Shown here one piece after another: positions 1 to 6,045 of a stretch of DNA of 12,178 bases; position 1 is the stretch's first letter; every line of letters begins with the position of its first letter. A program made the translations under genes and the position numbers. Where the stretch lies: positions 1 through 12,178 of the forward strand of contig JAETOP010000110.1 in assembly GCA_021771675.1 (NCBI GenBank), in the 5' to 3' direction. This stretch comes from Oscillospiraceae bacterium (GTDB lineage Bacteria; Bacillota_A; Clostridia; Oscillospirales; Oscillospiraceae). The notes beneath the pieces are model-generated. The model had not been told where the DNA came from and searched no databases. It saw only the letters and a program-made list of their open reading frames with translations.

Positions 1-191
1 CTGTGCGGCAGCCCATCGAATCTTTCTTCAATTGGCTTAGTGACCTGACTAATATTCAGGCCGCTTCCAAAGTGCGCTCTTCTCAGGGCCTGCTCCTGCA
101 TATCTTTGGCCGCATTTCGTTCGCAATGTTTACCATTGCTTTTTGGAAAATTCTACCCTTGATTCGCATTCATAATAGGCGTCGGCGCTGA
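1..191 (+). mobile_element. 3' end of a DDE transposase gene (insertion sequence, partial)
   Basis: The frame is open from the left edge and encodes the C-terminal end of a DDE-type transposase. The motif RQPIESFFNWL carries what is normally the last catalytic glutamate of the DDE triad, followed by NIQAASKVRSSQGLLLHIFGR, typical of the C-terminal helices of these enzymes. The IS family cannot be fixed from this fragment; an IS4/IS5/IS982-like group is my best guess. The insertion-sequence end is inferred near position 158, because beyond it the opposite strand resumes aminopeptidase P coding sequence. The frame has no stop inside the inferred element: it runs through the end and stops at 189-191 in antisense aminopeptidase sequence, so the last ~11 codons are borrowed from the target. 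The rest of the element, the other terminal repeat and any target duplication lie outside the window. Confidence 0.75.
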
Positions 192-279
192 TGTGGACAG
201 GCTGGCCGGAATAGAGAATCAACAGAGAATTGTCGTCCATCCGGTCCAAAACCGCTTGTCTTCTTGCTTCAAAGTTCAT
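130..279 (-). pseudogene. pepP: Xaa-Pro aminopeptidase, N-terminal fragment cut by an insertion sequence
   Basis: The start at 279 follows AAGGAG with about 8 bases spacing. The product begins MNFEARRQAVLDRM, then DNSLLILYSGQPVHISADA and YYECES. This matches the N-terminal domain of aminopeptidase P (M24 family, releasing N-terminal residues ahead of proline), where such a segment is normally followed by an NRNF-YLTG motif. Here the match stops after about 40 codons, near position 158; the remaining codons to the stop at 130-132 (RVEFSKKQW) come from the inferred insertion-sequence end. A complete enzyme is usually about 400 residues, with its metal-binding catalytic domain in the C-terminal half, so this fragment cannot be active. 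Promoter and ribosome site look intact, which suggests recent disruption. The family call rests on a short segment, so I am fairly but not fully sure. Confidence 0.68.
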
Positions 280-310
280 AGATAATGCTCCTTTTACAGT
301 GAATGGTGTT

Positions 311-319
311 ATTATACCA
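311..319 (-). promoter_or_regulatory. Extended -10 promoter of the truncated aminopeptidase gene
   Basis: The minus strand reads TGGTATAAT, a perfect -10 hexamer with an extended -10 TG. A clear -35 is lacking (TTTCCT at 17-bp spacing). It lies 32 bases before the start codon of the pepP fragment. Transcription from it would now run into the insertion sequence, antisense to the transposase. Confidence 0.6.
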
Positions 320-435
320 CAGTTTTTGCCGAAAGGAAAGAGCTCAGCTTTCATTGTTGGGGAATTTTCTAATGACCAACTCCAAAAATTCTTTTTGATA
401 AAGAAACAGCTTTTTGAAGCTTCCCCGGCCACAAG

Positions 436-482
436 TATAAAAATTCATACTCCCCGGCAGCTTTACCGGGGAGTATGAATTT
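436..482 (-). terminator. Intrinsic terminator of the MMPL/heptad-protein operon
   Basis: Positions 441-457 and 466-482 form a perfect 17-bp inverted repeat with an 8-base loop. Read on the minus strand the stem is followed by a T-run (complement of the A-run 439-443). It lies 20 bases past the stop codon of the minus-strand operon. Being symmetric and AT-rich at its base it might also work in the other direction, but no plus-strand gene runs into it. Confidence 0.88.
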
Positions 483-501
483 GATTGAATGTGTGTGCCG
501 G

Positions 502-2160
502 TTATTGCGCTTCCACGGCTTCTGTACGCCAGACAAACCTTACCTGGCTGTCCATATCCGGATCTGCCCCGGAGAAAGAGGTATACCGCTCCGACACTGC
601 CCTCAGCGCATCCAGCCGATCCGCAAGGCCGTTCAGATCGCCGCAGAACGCATCCACCAGCTTCTGCACGCCCTCCCTGTTGAACTCTTCCAGGCCGCCA
701 TGGAGCTCCATTGCCCCATCCCGCAGTTGCGTAACGCCATCGATGAGCGCGGGAGCGCCGTTTTGCATGGTGAGGATGCCATCATAGAGCTGCTCGGCTC
801 CGGCACTCAGGCTTTCTGCACCGCCCTTCAGGCTGCCCAGCCCCTGGCTCAGTTCTCCGGCACCGGACTGGGCTTGGGCCACTCCGGCGGTGTAGCCCAG
901 CAGGCCCTGGTAAAAGCTGTTATAGCTATCCAGGCTGGCCTTCAGGGCCGCCACCTGCTGCCCGGCAGGGGAATCTCCCGCGGCGGCGATAGCGCCGTCC
1001 AGAACCTGGGCGTAATTCTCCACTGTGAGTTCGGGAATCTGAACCCCTGCTGCGGCCAGCTGGGTATTAGCGGTGTACAGCAGGCTCTGGAATACCTGGG
1101 TGGCACCGCCGTTCAAAGCATCGCTGTTCTGTGACAGTGCGTTAAGTCCCTGGCACAAGGCAGCTGCTCCGGTGGTGAGCTGGGATGCCCCCGCGCTCAG
1201 GCTTTGGGCACCCTGCCGGAGCTGGGCTGCCCCATCCGCCAGCTGGTCGATGCCGGCCACCAGCTCTGTAGAGCTGTCCAGCAGCGTACACAGCCCATCG
1301 TAGAGACGAGAGGAACCATCCATCAGCTGGCCCATGGCGTCTCTAAGTTCGTTCAGTTTGCCGTCCACATTTTCCAATTCGTCCAGCTTTTCCCCCTTGT
1401 CCAATCCATCGCCCAGCAGTCCATTGGCAGCCAGAGTGACGGTGGTTTCCAGAGCAAAATTTTCAACGTCGGCAGTAATCTGCACATACTCCGGGAGGCT
1501 CAGGTCTTCCCGATTCAATCCCAGGCTGTCCTGAAGACCAGGGAAGGCCAGACCTGCCACGATGGTGCGTTCTCCGTCGTTAATGACCTTGCCGTTGGAC
1601 ACCGATACATTGCGAAAGACCTGATTATCCAGCACCATGCCGGTGAGCATGGCAAAAGGTACGTAGATTTTCTGCTGCTCGCCGTTGATCTCGACCAGCT
1701 CGTACTGGTTGTTGGTATAGTCAAAGCGAATAACCACTTTCCCACTCTTCCCTGCCAGGTCTTCGGCTGTGACGGCCTGGCCGTCCAGCGTATAGGACAC
1801 CGCCACTGACACAGGCAACTCCCGGTCAATGGAGCCCTGGTAGTAGATGTCGCTTCCCCGGGCGTCCCACACGCAGGAATTTTCCCCGCCCAGGGTAAAG
1901 GTCTCGTCACCCTTGCAGTTTTCAATATCAGTGAGCTGGGTCACATCGGCAATGGTGTCATCACCCCGGCGGTTTTGCACCCAGTTGCTGACGATGATTT
2001 TATCTACCGAGCCGTCGGCCCGGGCCAGGACATATACAGTTTCATCCTTCCTGTTTTTTTCACCGGCGGCGGGATCATCCGCGGCCCAGGCCGCATTCTT
2101 TACGCTGCCCAGAACCAACAGCGCGCACAGAATCAGGGAAAGCATTTTCAGTTTTTTCAT
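502..2160 (-). CDS. Exported heptad-repeat protein, partner of the MMPL transporter
   Basis: 552 residues. Residues 1-26 are a signal peptide (MKKLK, a hydrophobic stretch, then an AWA cleavage site). Residues 38-245 look like a beta-rich domain, including DGQAVTAEDLAGKSGKV. Residues 256-352 and 426-515 are rich in heptads with Leu/Gly spacing (e.g. LADGAAQLRQGAQSLSAGAS), predicting long helical or coiled-coil segments as in the YhgE/Pip-like and LxxG heptad-repeat families. There is no C-terminal membrane helix, unlike YhgE itself, so it is probably secreted or held at the outer face of the membrane. The start is 5 bases after the transporter's stop, with GGAGG (2171-2175) inside that gene's end, so the two are probably translationally coupled. 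I infer that it works with the transporter in moving or anchoring envelope material; the substrate is unknown. Confidence 0.85.
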   Translation of the reverse strand: MKKLKMLSLILCALLVLGSVKNAAWAADDPAAGEKNRKDETVYVLARADGSVDKIIVSNWVQNRRGDDTIADVTQLTDIENCKGDETFTLGGENSCVWDARGSDIYYQGSIDRELPVSVAVSYTLDGQAVTAEDLAGKSGKVVIRFDYTNNQYELVEINGEQQKIYVPFAMLTGMVLDNQVFRNVSVSNGKVINDGERTIVAGLAFPGLQDSLGLNREDLSLPEYVQITADVENFALETTVTLAANGLLGDGLDKGEKLDELENVDGKLNELRDAMGQLMDGSSRLYDGLCTLLDSSTELVAGIDQLADGAAQLRQGAQSLSAGASQLTTGAAALCQGLNALSQNSDALNGGATQVFQSLLYTANTQLAAAGVQIPELTVENYAQVLDGAIAAAGDSPAGQQVAALKASLDSYNSFYQGLLGYTAGVAQAQSGAGELSQGLGSLKGGAESLSAGAEQLYDGILTMQNGAPALIDGVTQLRDGAMELHGGLEEFNREGVQKLVDAFCGDLNGLADRLDALRAVSERYTSFSGADPDMDSQVRFVWRTEAVEAQ

Positions 2161-2165
2161 TTTAC

Positions 2166-4262
2166 TCAGACCTCCGCATTGAACGTTTTAGAATGTTTGG
2201 ATTGCCGCATCCCCGCGGTGGTGGCGCAGATGAGCTTATCGCACAGCAACAGCAGGGCAGGAAGCACGAAGATAACGGATACCATACTGATGACGGCACC
2301 CCGGGCCATGAGCATGCACATAGAGCTGATGATGTCGATCTCGGAGTAAACCGCCACGCCGAAGGTTGCCGCAAACAGGCCCATGCCGGACACGATCACC
2401 GAGGGGATGGAGGCGGCAAGCGCCGTGTGCACTGCCTTTTTCTTATCTGCACCGCCGATGCGCTCCACTTTATAACGGGCGGTCATCAAAATCGCATAGT
2501 CCACTGTGGCGCCCAATTGGATGGTGCTGATGCAGATCGGGGCAATGAAGGGCAGACTTTGGCCCAGGTAGTGAGGCAGCCCCAGGTTGACGAAGATGGC
2601 CGCCTCAATCACCGCAATGAGGATGAGCGGCAGGATGAGGCTCTTTTCCACCAAAGCGATGATGAGAAAGATGGCAACGATAGACACGGCGTTCACCATT
2701 TTGAAATCGTGGCCCGTGGTCTGAATCATATCTTTCATACAGGGTGCCTCGCCGATGAGCATACCACCCTGGTCGTAGCGTTTCAGGATGTCATTGAGCT
2801 GCTCAAGCTGGCTGTTCACAGCATCGCTGGCCACCTTGTACTCCGAATTGATGAGCAGCAGCCGCCAATTGTCGCTTTTCAGCTTCCCGGCAAGGGATTC
2901 CGACAGAAGCGCCTCGGGAATGCGAGAGCCCACTACGGTCTCCATGCCCAGCACATACTTCACGCCGTCCACCGCCTCCATCTCCTTCGCCATGGCCCGC
3001 ACATCCTTGGAGGGTACATCCGCATCCACCAGCAGCATGTGGGTGGATGCGATGCCAAAGTCATCCCGGAGCTTACCCTCGGCAATGACGTATTCCATAT
3101 CCTCTGGCAAACACTGGCCCATGTCGTAGTACACCTCGCCGTTGGCTCGGTTATAGCCGTACAGAGCCGGGGGCAGAATCAAGGCAAAGATGACCAGAAA
3201 CACCGGAAAGGCCTTCACCACACCCCCGGCCAGCTTTTCCATGTTGGGGATGAGGGAACGGTGACGGGTCTTTTGCAGAGGCTTGTCGAATACCAGAATC
3301 AGGGAGGGCAGCACGGTGACGCAGCCCACAACCCCCAGCAGCACACCCTTGGCCATCACAATGCCCAAGTCGCGGCCCAGGGTGAAGGACATGAAGCACA
3401 GGGCGATGAAGCCCGCTATCGTGGTGATGGAGCTGCCCAGCACAGAGGTCAGTGTGGCCTGGATGGCGTGAGCCATGGCCTCCCTGTTGTCATCATAATG
3501 TCTGCACTGTTCGTTGTAGCTGTTCCACAGGAAGATGGAGTAGTCCATGGTGACAGCCAATTGCAGCACGGCGGACAGGGCCTTTGTGACATAGGAAATC
3601 TCGCCAAGGAAAAAGTTGGAGCCCAGGTTCATCAAAATCATCATGCCAATACCGGCCAGGAACACAAAGGGCACCAGCCAGCTATCCAGCAGGAGCAGCA
3701 TGGCCGCACAGGCCAGCGCAACAGCGATGCCCACATAGATGGGTTCTTCCACCTCGCACAGGTCTTTCAGGTCAGTGACCAGGGCGGACATGCCGGATAC
3801 AAAGCACCGCTCCCCGGCAATGGAGCGGATTTCCCGGATGGTCTCCATGGTCACATCGGAGGAGGTGGAGGTATCGAAGAACACCGCCATCATGGTGGCA
3901 TTTTCCGTATTAAACGCCTGGTAGAGCTTGTCGGGCAATAGCTCCATGGGGACGGAGATGTCCAGCAGGCTGTCATACCACAGCACGGTATCCACATGCT
4001 CCACTCGCTCCACCTGTTTTTTCAAGGCGGCCGCATCCTTCATGGGCATATCCTCCAGGATGAGGAATGAGAAGGCCCCCTTGTGGAAGTCATCCAGCAG
4101 TTCGTTCTGACCAATGACCGTATCCATATCCTCGGGCAGATAGTTGAGCATATCGTAATTAACCCGGGTGGCCGCCATGCCCAGCACTGATGGGATCATC
4201 AGCAGCAGAGCGCAGATGAGAATGGGGATGCGGCACTTAACCACCGCTTTTGAAAATTTCAT
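2166..4262 (-). CDS. MMPL/RND-family membrane transporter
   Basis: 698 residues with the duplicated layout of MMPL proteins. Each half has one membrane helix (about 12-30 and 349-368), a large external domain (31-174 and 369-522) and a cluster of five helices (about 175-326 and 523-674), about 12 helices in all. The two halves share the sequence NYLPEDMD / QCLPEDME just after the first helix. Each helix cluster carries an Asp-Tyr motif, TMDYSIFL (Asp240) and TVDYAILM (Asp588), the usual site of proton coupling in this superfamily. Known members export lipids or other hydrophobic compounds or drugs, driven by the proton gradient; the substrate here cannot be told. It is the first gene of an operon with the exported heptad protein. 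A ribosome site AAAGGA lies about 10 bases before ATG. There is no outer-membrane partner gene, as expected for a Gram-positive-type cell. Confidence 0.92.
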   Translation of the reverse strand: MKFSKAVVKCRIPILICALLLMIPSVLGMAATRVNYDMLNYLPEDMDTVIGQNELLDDFHKGAFSFLILEDMPMKDAAALKKQVERVEHVDTVLWYDSLLDISVPMELLPDKLYQAFNTENATMMAVFFDTSTSSDVTMETIREIRSIAGERCFVSGMSALVTDLKDLCEVEEPIYVGIAVALACAAMLLLLDSWLVPFVFLAGIGMMILMNLGSNFFLGEISYVTKALSAVLQLAVTMDYSIFLWNSYNEQCRHYDDNREAMAHAIQATLTSVLGSSITTIAGFIALCFMSFTLGRDLGIVMAKGVLLGVVGCVTVLPSLILVFDKPLQKTRHRSLIPNMEKLAGGVVKAFPVFLVIFALILPPALYGYNRANGEVYYDMGQCLPEDMEYVIAEGKLRDDFGIASTHMLLVDADVPSKDVRAMAKEMEAVDGVKYVLGMETVVGSRIPEALLSESLAGKLKSDNWRLLLINSEYKVASDAVNSQLEQLNDILKRYDQGGMLIGEAPCMKDMIQTTGHDFKMVNAVSIVAIFLIIALVEKSLILPLILIAVIEAAIFVNLGLPHYLGQSLPFIAPICISTIQLGATVDYAILMTARYKVERIGGADKKKAVHTALAASIPSVIVSGMGLFAATFGVAVYSEIDIISSMCMLMARGAVISMVSVIFVLPALLLLCDKLICATTAGMRQSKHSKTFNAEV

Positions 4263-4309
4263 ACAGCATACATCCTTTCACAGTTTGAGAACACCGCACG
4301 CCGCAGACG

Positions 4310-4333
4310 GACTGCTCTGTGCCTTATGCAGTC
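4310..4333. promoter_or_regulatory. Inverted repeat at the transporter transcription start, possible operator
   Basis: GACTGC (4310-4315) and GCAGTC (4328-4333) form 6-bp inverted arms around 12 bases, just downstream of the -10 box and covering the expected start of transcription. The position suits a repressor site such as those of TetR-type regulators of efflux pumps. No regulator gene is adjacent, and arms this short can arise by chance. Confidence 0.3.
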
Positions 4334-4336
4334 AAG

Positions 4337-4345
4337 AGTATAGCA
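4337..4345 (-). promoter_or_regulatory. Extended -10 promoter of the transporter operon
   Basis: The minus strand reads TGCTATACT: a 5/6 -10 hexamer with the extended TG. No good -35 is seen at 16-18 bp. It lies 74 bases upstream of the transporter start codon, leaving a leader of roughly 65 bases. Confidence 0.55.
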
Positions 4346-4378
4346 GTGGGCGGAAAAACCTTCCATAGACAAAGATGG

Positions 4379-4407
4379 CCCCCATGCCCAAAAATCAGGC
4401 ATGGGGG
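4379..4407. repeat. Perfect 10-bp hairpin of unknown role
   Basis: CCCCCATGCC (4379-4388) and GGCATGGGGG (4398-4407) form a perfect GC-rich stem with a 9-base loop. Neither strand has a proper T-run after it, although the minus-strand loop contains five T residues. It lies between the tRNA terminator and the transporter promoter, so it may be a second, weak terminator that insulates the operon. Confidence 0.5.
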
Positions 4408-4533
4408 TAAAACTGTCTGAAATTCAAATGCATGGTAGAATGCAAAATCTCCAGACGGGAGTCTTGTATGAATGGAGCCAGGTGCCGGTTCCGTAGCACT
4501 CAGGCAGGCAGGTCAAACTTTGCCGCTCAACAG
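4408..4533. other. Non-coding spacer
   Basis: This is part of a ~310-base gene-free stretch (4263-4571) that also holds the transporter promoter, the hairpin and the tRNA terminator. In this sub-segment I see no convincing ORF, RNA or promoter on either strand. Confidence 0.5.
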
Positions 4534-4563
4534 AAAATGCCTGGAGCACATCGGCTCCAGGCA
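4534..4563 (-). terminator. Intrinsic terminator of tRNA-Arg
   Basis: TGCCTGGAGC (4538-4547) and GCTCCAGGCA (4554-4563) form a perfect 10-bp stem with a 6-base loop. On the minus strand it is followed by TTTTCTGTT. It begins 9 bases beyond the tRNA 3' end. Confidence 0.85.
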
Positions 4564-4571
4564 CGGCCTGG

Positions 4572-4648
4572 TGGCATCCCCGGCGCGATTCGAACGCGCG
4601 ACCTTCCGCTTAGGAGGCGGATGCTCTATCCTGCTGAGCTACGGAGAC
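4572..4648 (-). tRNA. tRNA-Arg(CCU)
   Basis: 77 bases that fold as a full cloverleaf. The acceptor is GTCTCCG against CGGGGAT, including G-U wobbles at 1-72 and 4-69. The D arm is GCTC-AGCAGGATA-GAGC. The anticodon arm is TCCGC-CTCCTAA-GCGGA with anticodon CCU. There is a 5-base variable loop and a T arm GCGCG-TTCGAAT-CGCGC. The discriminator is G and CCA is encoded. It reads AGG arginine codons. It stands alone, with its own promoter and terminator. Confidence 0.96.
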
Positions 4649-4660
4649 ATTTGCCACATT

Positions 4661-4689
4661 ATTTTAGCGAAAAGCAGCCCTCTTGTCAA
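4661..4689 (-). promoter_or_regulatory. Sigma-A promoter of tRNA-Arg
   Basis: The minus strand reads TTGACA (4684-4689), a 17-bp spacer, then TAAAAT (4661-4666). The -35 is a perfect match and the -10 is 5/6. The -10 ends 12 bases before the mature tRNA. It sits just after the stop codon of the upstream glycosidase gene, so the tRNA need not depend on that transcript. Confidence 0.9.
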
Positions 4690-4699
4690 GTACCTCCAG

Positions 4700-5734
4700 T
4701 CAGATGACGGCAATAAATTCATCCTTTACCTGGGCAAAGCGCTCATCCACCAGGCCGAAGTCCTTTTCCTTGTAGTTCCACAGGGCGTGGCCGATGTGGA
4801 ATTTGGCAAAGGCGGTGTGAATGTCCTTCAGCCATCGGATTTTGGAGGGGTTGTCCGCCAGGTCGATGACGCCGTACTCCCCGCAGTACAGGGGGGCTCC
4901 GTTCTCTTCAGCGGCATCCAGAGCGGCCTTGAAGATGATCTCAAAGAACTCAGGCCCCAACCCTGTCACTTGGGGCAAGAACACAGGGCCCTCCTCCCCC
5001 AGCACCCGCCGGGTCTCCTCCCGGTACACATCCAAAGGCTGGGGATAGGTAATTCGGTAGTCCCCGGGGAACTGCTCCATCCAGTAAGCCCCCTGGTGGG
5101 TAAAGATCATGGGTTCATAGCAGTGAAAATTGTAGACGATGCGGTCGTCCACAGGCTTCTCCAACAGTTTCACGCTCATCACAGAGTTGTAGCACACACC
5201 TCCCACCACAATCCAGGCCCTGGGGGCAATGCTGCGGATGGTTCGGATGTATTCCCGCACCAGTTGATTCCAGGCATCGGAAACCTCCCAGAGCACCACT
5301 TCGTTCAGCGGCTCGAAGGCCACCTGGTCGGGATAGTCCTTGAACTCCCGGGCAATCCGCTTCCACAGGTTCAGGAATCGCTGCTGTAAGGCCGGGTCAT
5401 AGAAAAATCTGCTTCGATCCATGTCCTTTTTCAAGGGGTCGAAGGAGTAGCCGTAGCACTCGTGGAGGTCGATGAGCATATTCAGCCCGTGAGTCCGGCA
5501 CCAGCGGAAGCAGCTGCGCAGATAGTCAAAGCCCTCTTCCAGCACATTGCCTGCCTCGTCCTCCAGCACATTGTAGTCCACGGGGACACGGACATGATCA
5601 AAGCCCAGCCCGGCTATATATGCAATGTCCGCCTCGGTGATGAAGCTGGCAAAATGCTCCCGGTCATATTTGGCAAACTGGGAAATCCAGCCGCCCAAAT
5701 TCACACCCTTCTGGAATCCTTCAAAACAACGCAT
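4700..5734 (-). CDS. GH5-family glycoside hydrolase, apparently cytoplasmic
   Basis: 344 residues, a full-length TIM-barrel hydrolase of family GH5 (retaining endo/exo-beta-glucanases and related enzymes). Visible landmarks are GVNLGGWIS (11-19), HVRVP (Arg49), LIDLHE (His91), FEPLNE with acid/base Glu145, NFHCYEP (His204, Tyr206), CGEYG with nucleophile Glu286, and Trp319. GVNLGGW resembles exo-beta-1,3-glucanases, but the substrate cannot be settled. There is no signal peptide, so it probably acts inside the cell on imported oligosaccharides or glycosides. The ATG at 5734 is chosen because GGAGGAG lies 6-7 bases upstream. An in-frame ATG at 5848 is rejected because it lies upstream of the promoter, and its extra 38 residues look nothing like the family. 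No transporter or regulator gene is adjacent. Confidence 0.9.
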   Translation of the reverse strand: MRCFEGFQKGVNLGGWISQFAKYDREHFASFITEADIAYIAGLGFDHVRVPVDYNVLEDEAGNVLEEGFDYLRSCFRWCRTHGLNMLIDLHECYGYSFDPLKKDMDRSRFFYDPALQQRFLNLWKRIAREFKDYPDQVAFEPLNEVVLWEVSDAWNQLVREYIRTIRSIAPRAWIVVGGVCYNSVMSVKLLEKPVDDRIVYNFHCYEPMIFTHQGAYWMEQFPGDYRITYPQPLDVYREETRRVLGEEGPVFLPQVTGLGPEFFEIIFKAALDAAEENGAPLYCGEYGVIDLADNPSKIRWLKDIHTAFAKFHIGHALWNYKEKDFGLVDERFAQVKDEFIAVI

Positions 5735-5785
5735 ATTTTTTCTCCTCCACAAATCCATCGTCCCGATTCGGGCACCTCTGGAATC

Positions 5786-5814
5786 AGTATACTCTATCCC
5801 ATGATAAAATGCAA
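5786..5814 (-). promoter_or_regulatory. Sigma-A promoter of the GH5 gene
   Basis: The minus strand reads TTGCAT (5809-5814), a 17-bp spacer, then TATACT (5786-5791), 51 bases before the chosen start codon. A small palindrome, CCCGATTCGGG (5762-5772), lies just downstream and could be an operator, though its arms are only 5 bp. Confidence 0.82.
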
Positions 5815-5820
5815 GCGGGC

Positions 5821-5850
5821 ATATGCATTTCTCCCCCGGGGCGTGCATAT
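5821..5850. repeat. Inverted repeat between divergent genes
   Basis: ATATGCA (5821-5827) and TGCATAT (5844-5850) are perfect 7-bp inverted arms around a segment holding CCCCGGGG (5834-5841). They lie between the GH5 promoter and the small plus-strand ORF, the right place for a shared regulatory site. The right arm overlaps a possible plus-strand -10 (TATACT, 5848-5853). Confidence 0.3.
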
Positions 5851-5880
5851 ACTGTCCAATCTGTTTTGGGAGGGAAGCTT

Positions 5881-5961
5881 ATGGAAGAAACACAGGCCCA
5901 GCAGTGGGACATCGACGATTTTGTCTTTTCCGGGGAGGAGTCCGGGGAAAGCCAGCGGTAA
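5881..5961 (+). CDS. Candidate 26-residue small protein
   Basis: ATG at 5881 follows GGGAGGG (5868-5874) with 6 bases spacing, as good a ribosome site as any in the window. The peptide begins MEETQAQQWD and ends SGESQR; it is acidic, has no membrane helix and no cysteine. Its codons (GCC, CAG, GAC, ATC, GAG, TCC) match the neighbouring genes. A possible -10 (TATACT, 5848-5853) lies upstream, but no good -35 is seen. The last third could fold into a 9-bp stem (CTTTTCCGG with CCGGGGAAAG) with GGAGGAG in its loop. It ends 16 bases before the prfB promoter. I do not recognise it; it may be a real small protein, a leader peptide or a chance ORF. Confidence 0.35.
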   Translation: MEETQAQQWDIDDFVFSGEESGESQR

Positions 5962-5977
5962 AAATACATTTTTGTTC

Positions 5978-6006
5978 TTTACAGAAGAGAGATTCTGGGT
6001 TATAAT
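5978..6006 (+). promoter_or_regulatory. Sigma-A promoter of prfB
   Basis: TTTACA (5978-5983), a 17-bp spacer and a perfect TATAAT (6001-6006), 39 bases before the prfB start codon. Confidence 0.9.
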
Positions 6007-6045
6007 AGGTGCAAATTATGCTAATCCAGGAAATGAGAGATTACT

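Noticed and set aside
475..1134. Plus-strand ORF of 219 codons beginning in the operon terminator
   Set aside because: It is antisense to the heptad protein and starts inside a terminator stem; it has no ribosome site.
1100..1350. DNA-level tandem repeat in the heptad protein gene
   Set aside because: The repetition is in the Leu/Gly protein pattern only; the bases are not repeated closely enough to be a DNA repeat.
2193..3941. Plus-strand ORF of 582 codons
   Set aside because: It is antisense to the MMPL gene, rich in His, Gly and Gln, with no domain sense. It arises from the GC-rich codon pattern of the real gene.
4472..5389. Plus-strand ORF of 305 codons
   Set aside because: It runs antisense through the tRNA and the GH5 gene, which are both clearly functional.
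5735..5848. N-terminal extension of the GH5 protein (38 residues)
   Set aside because: The best promoter (5786-5814) and ribosome site lie inside this segment, and it has no family similarity or signal peptide.
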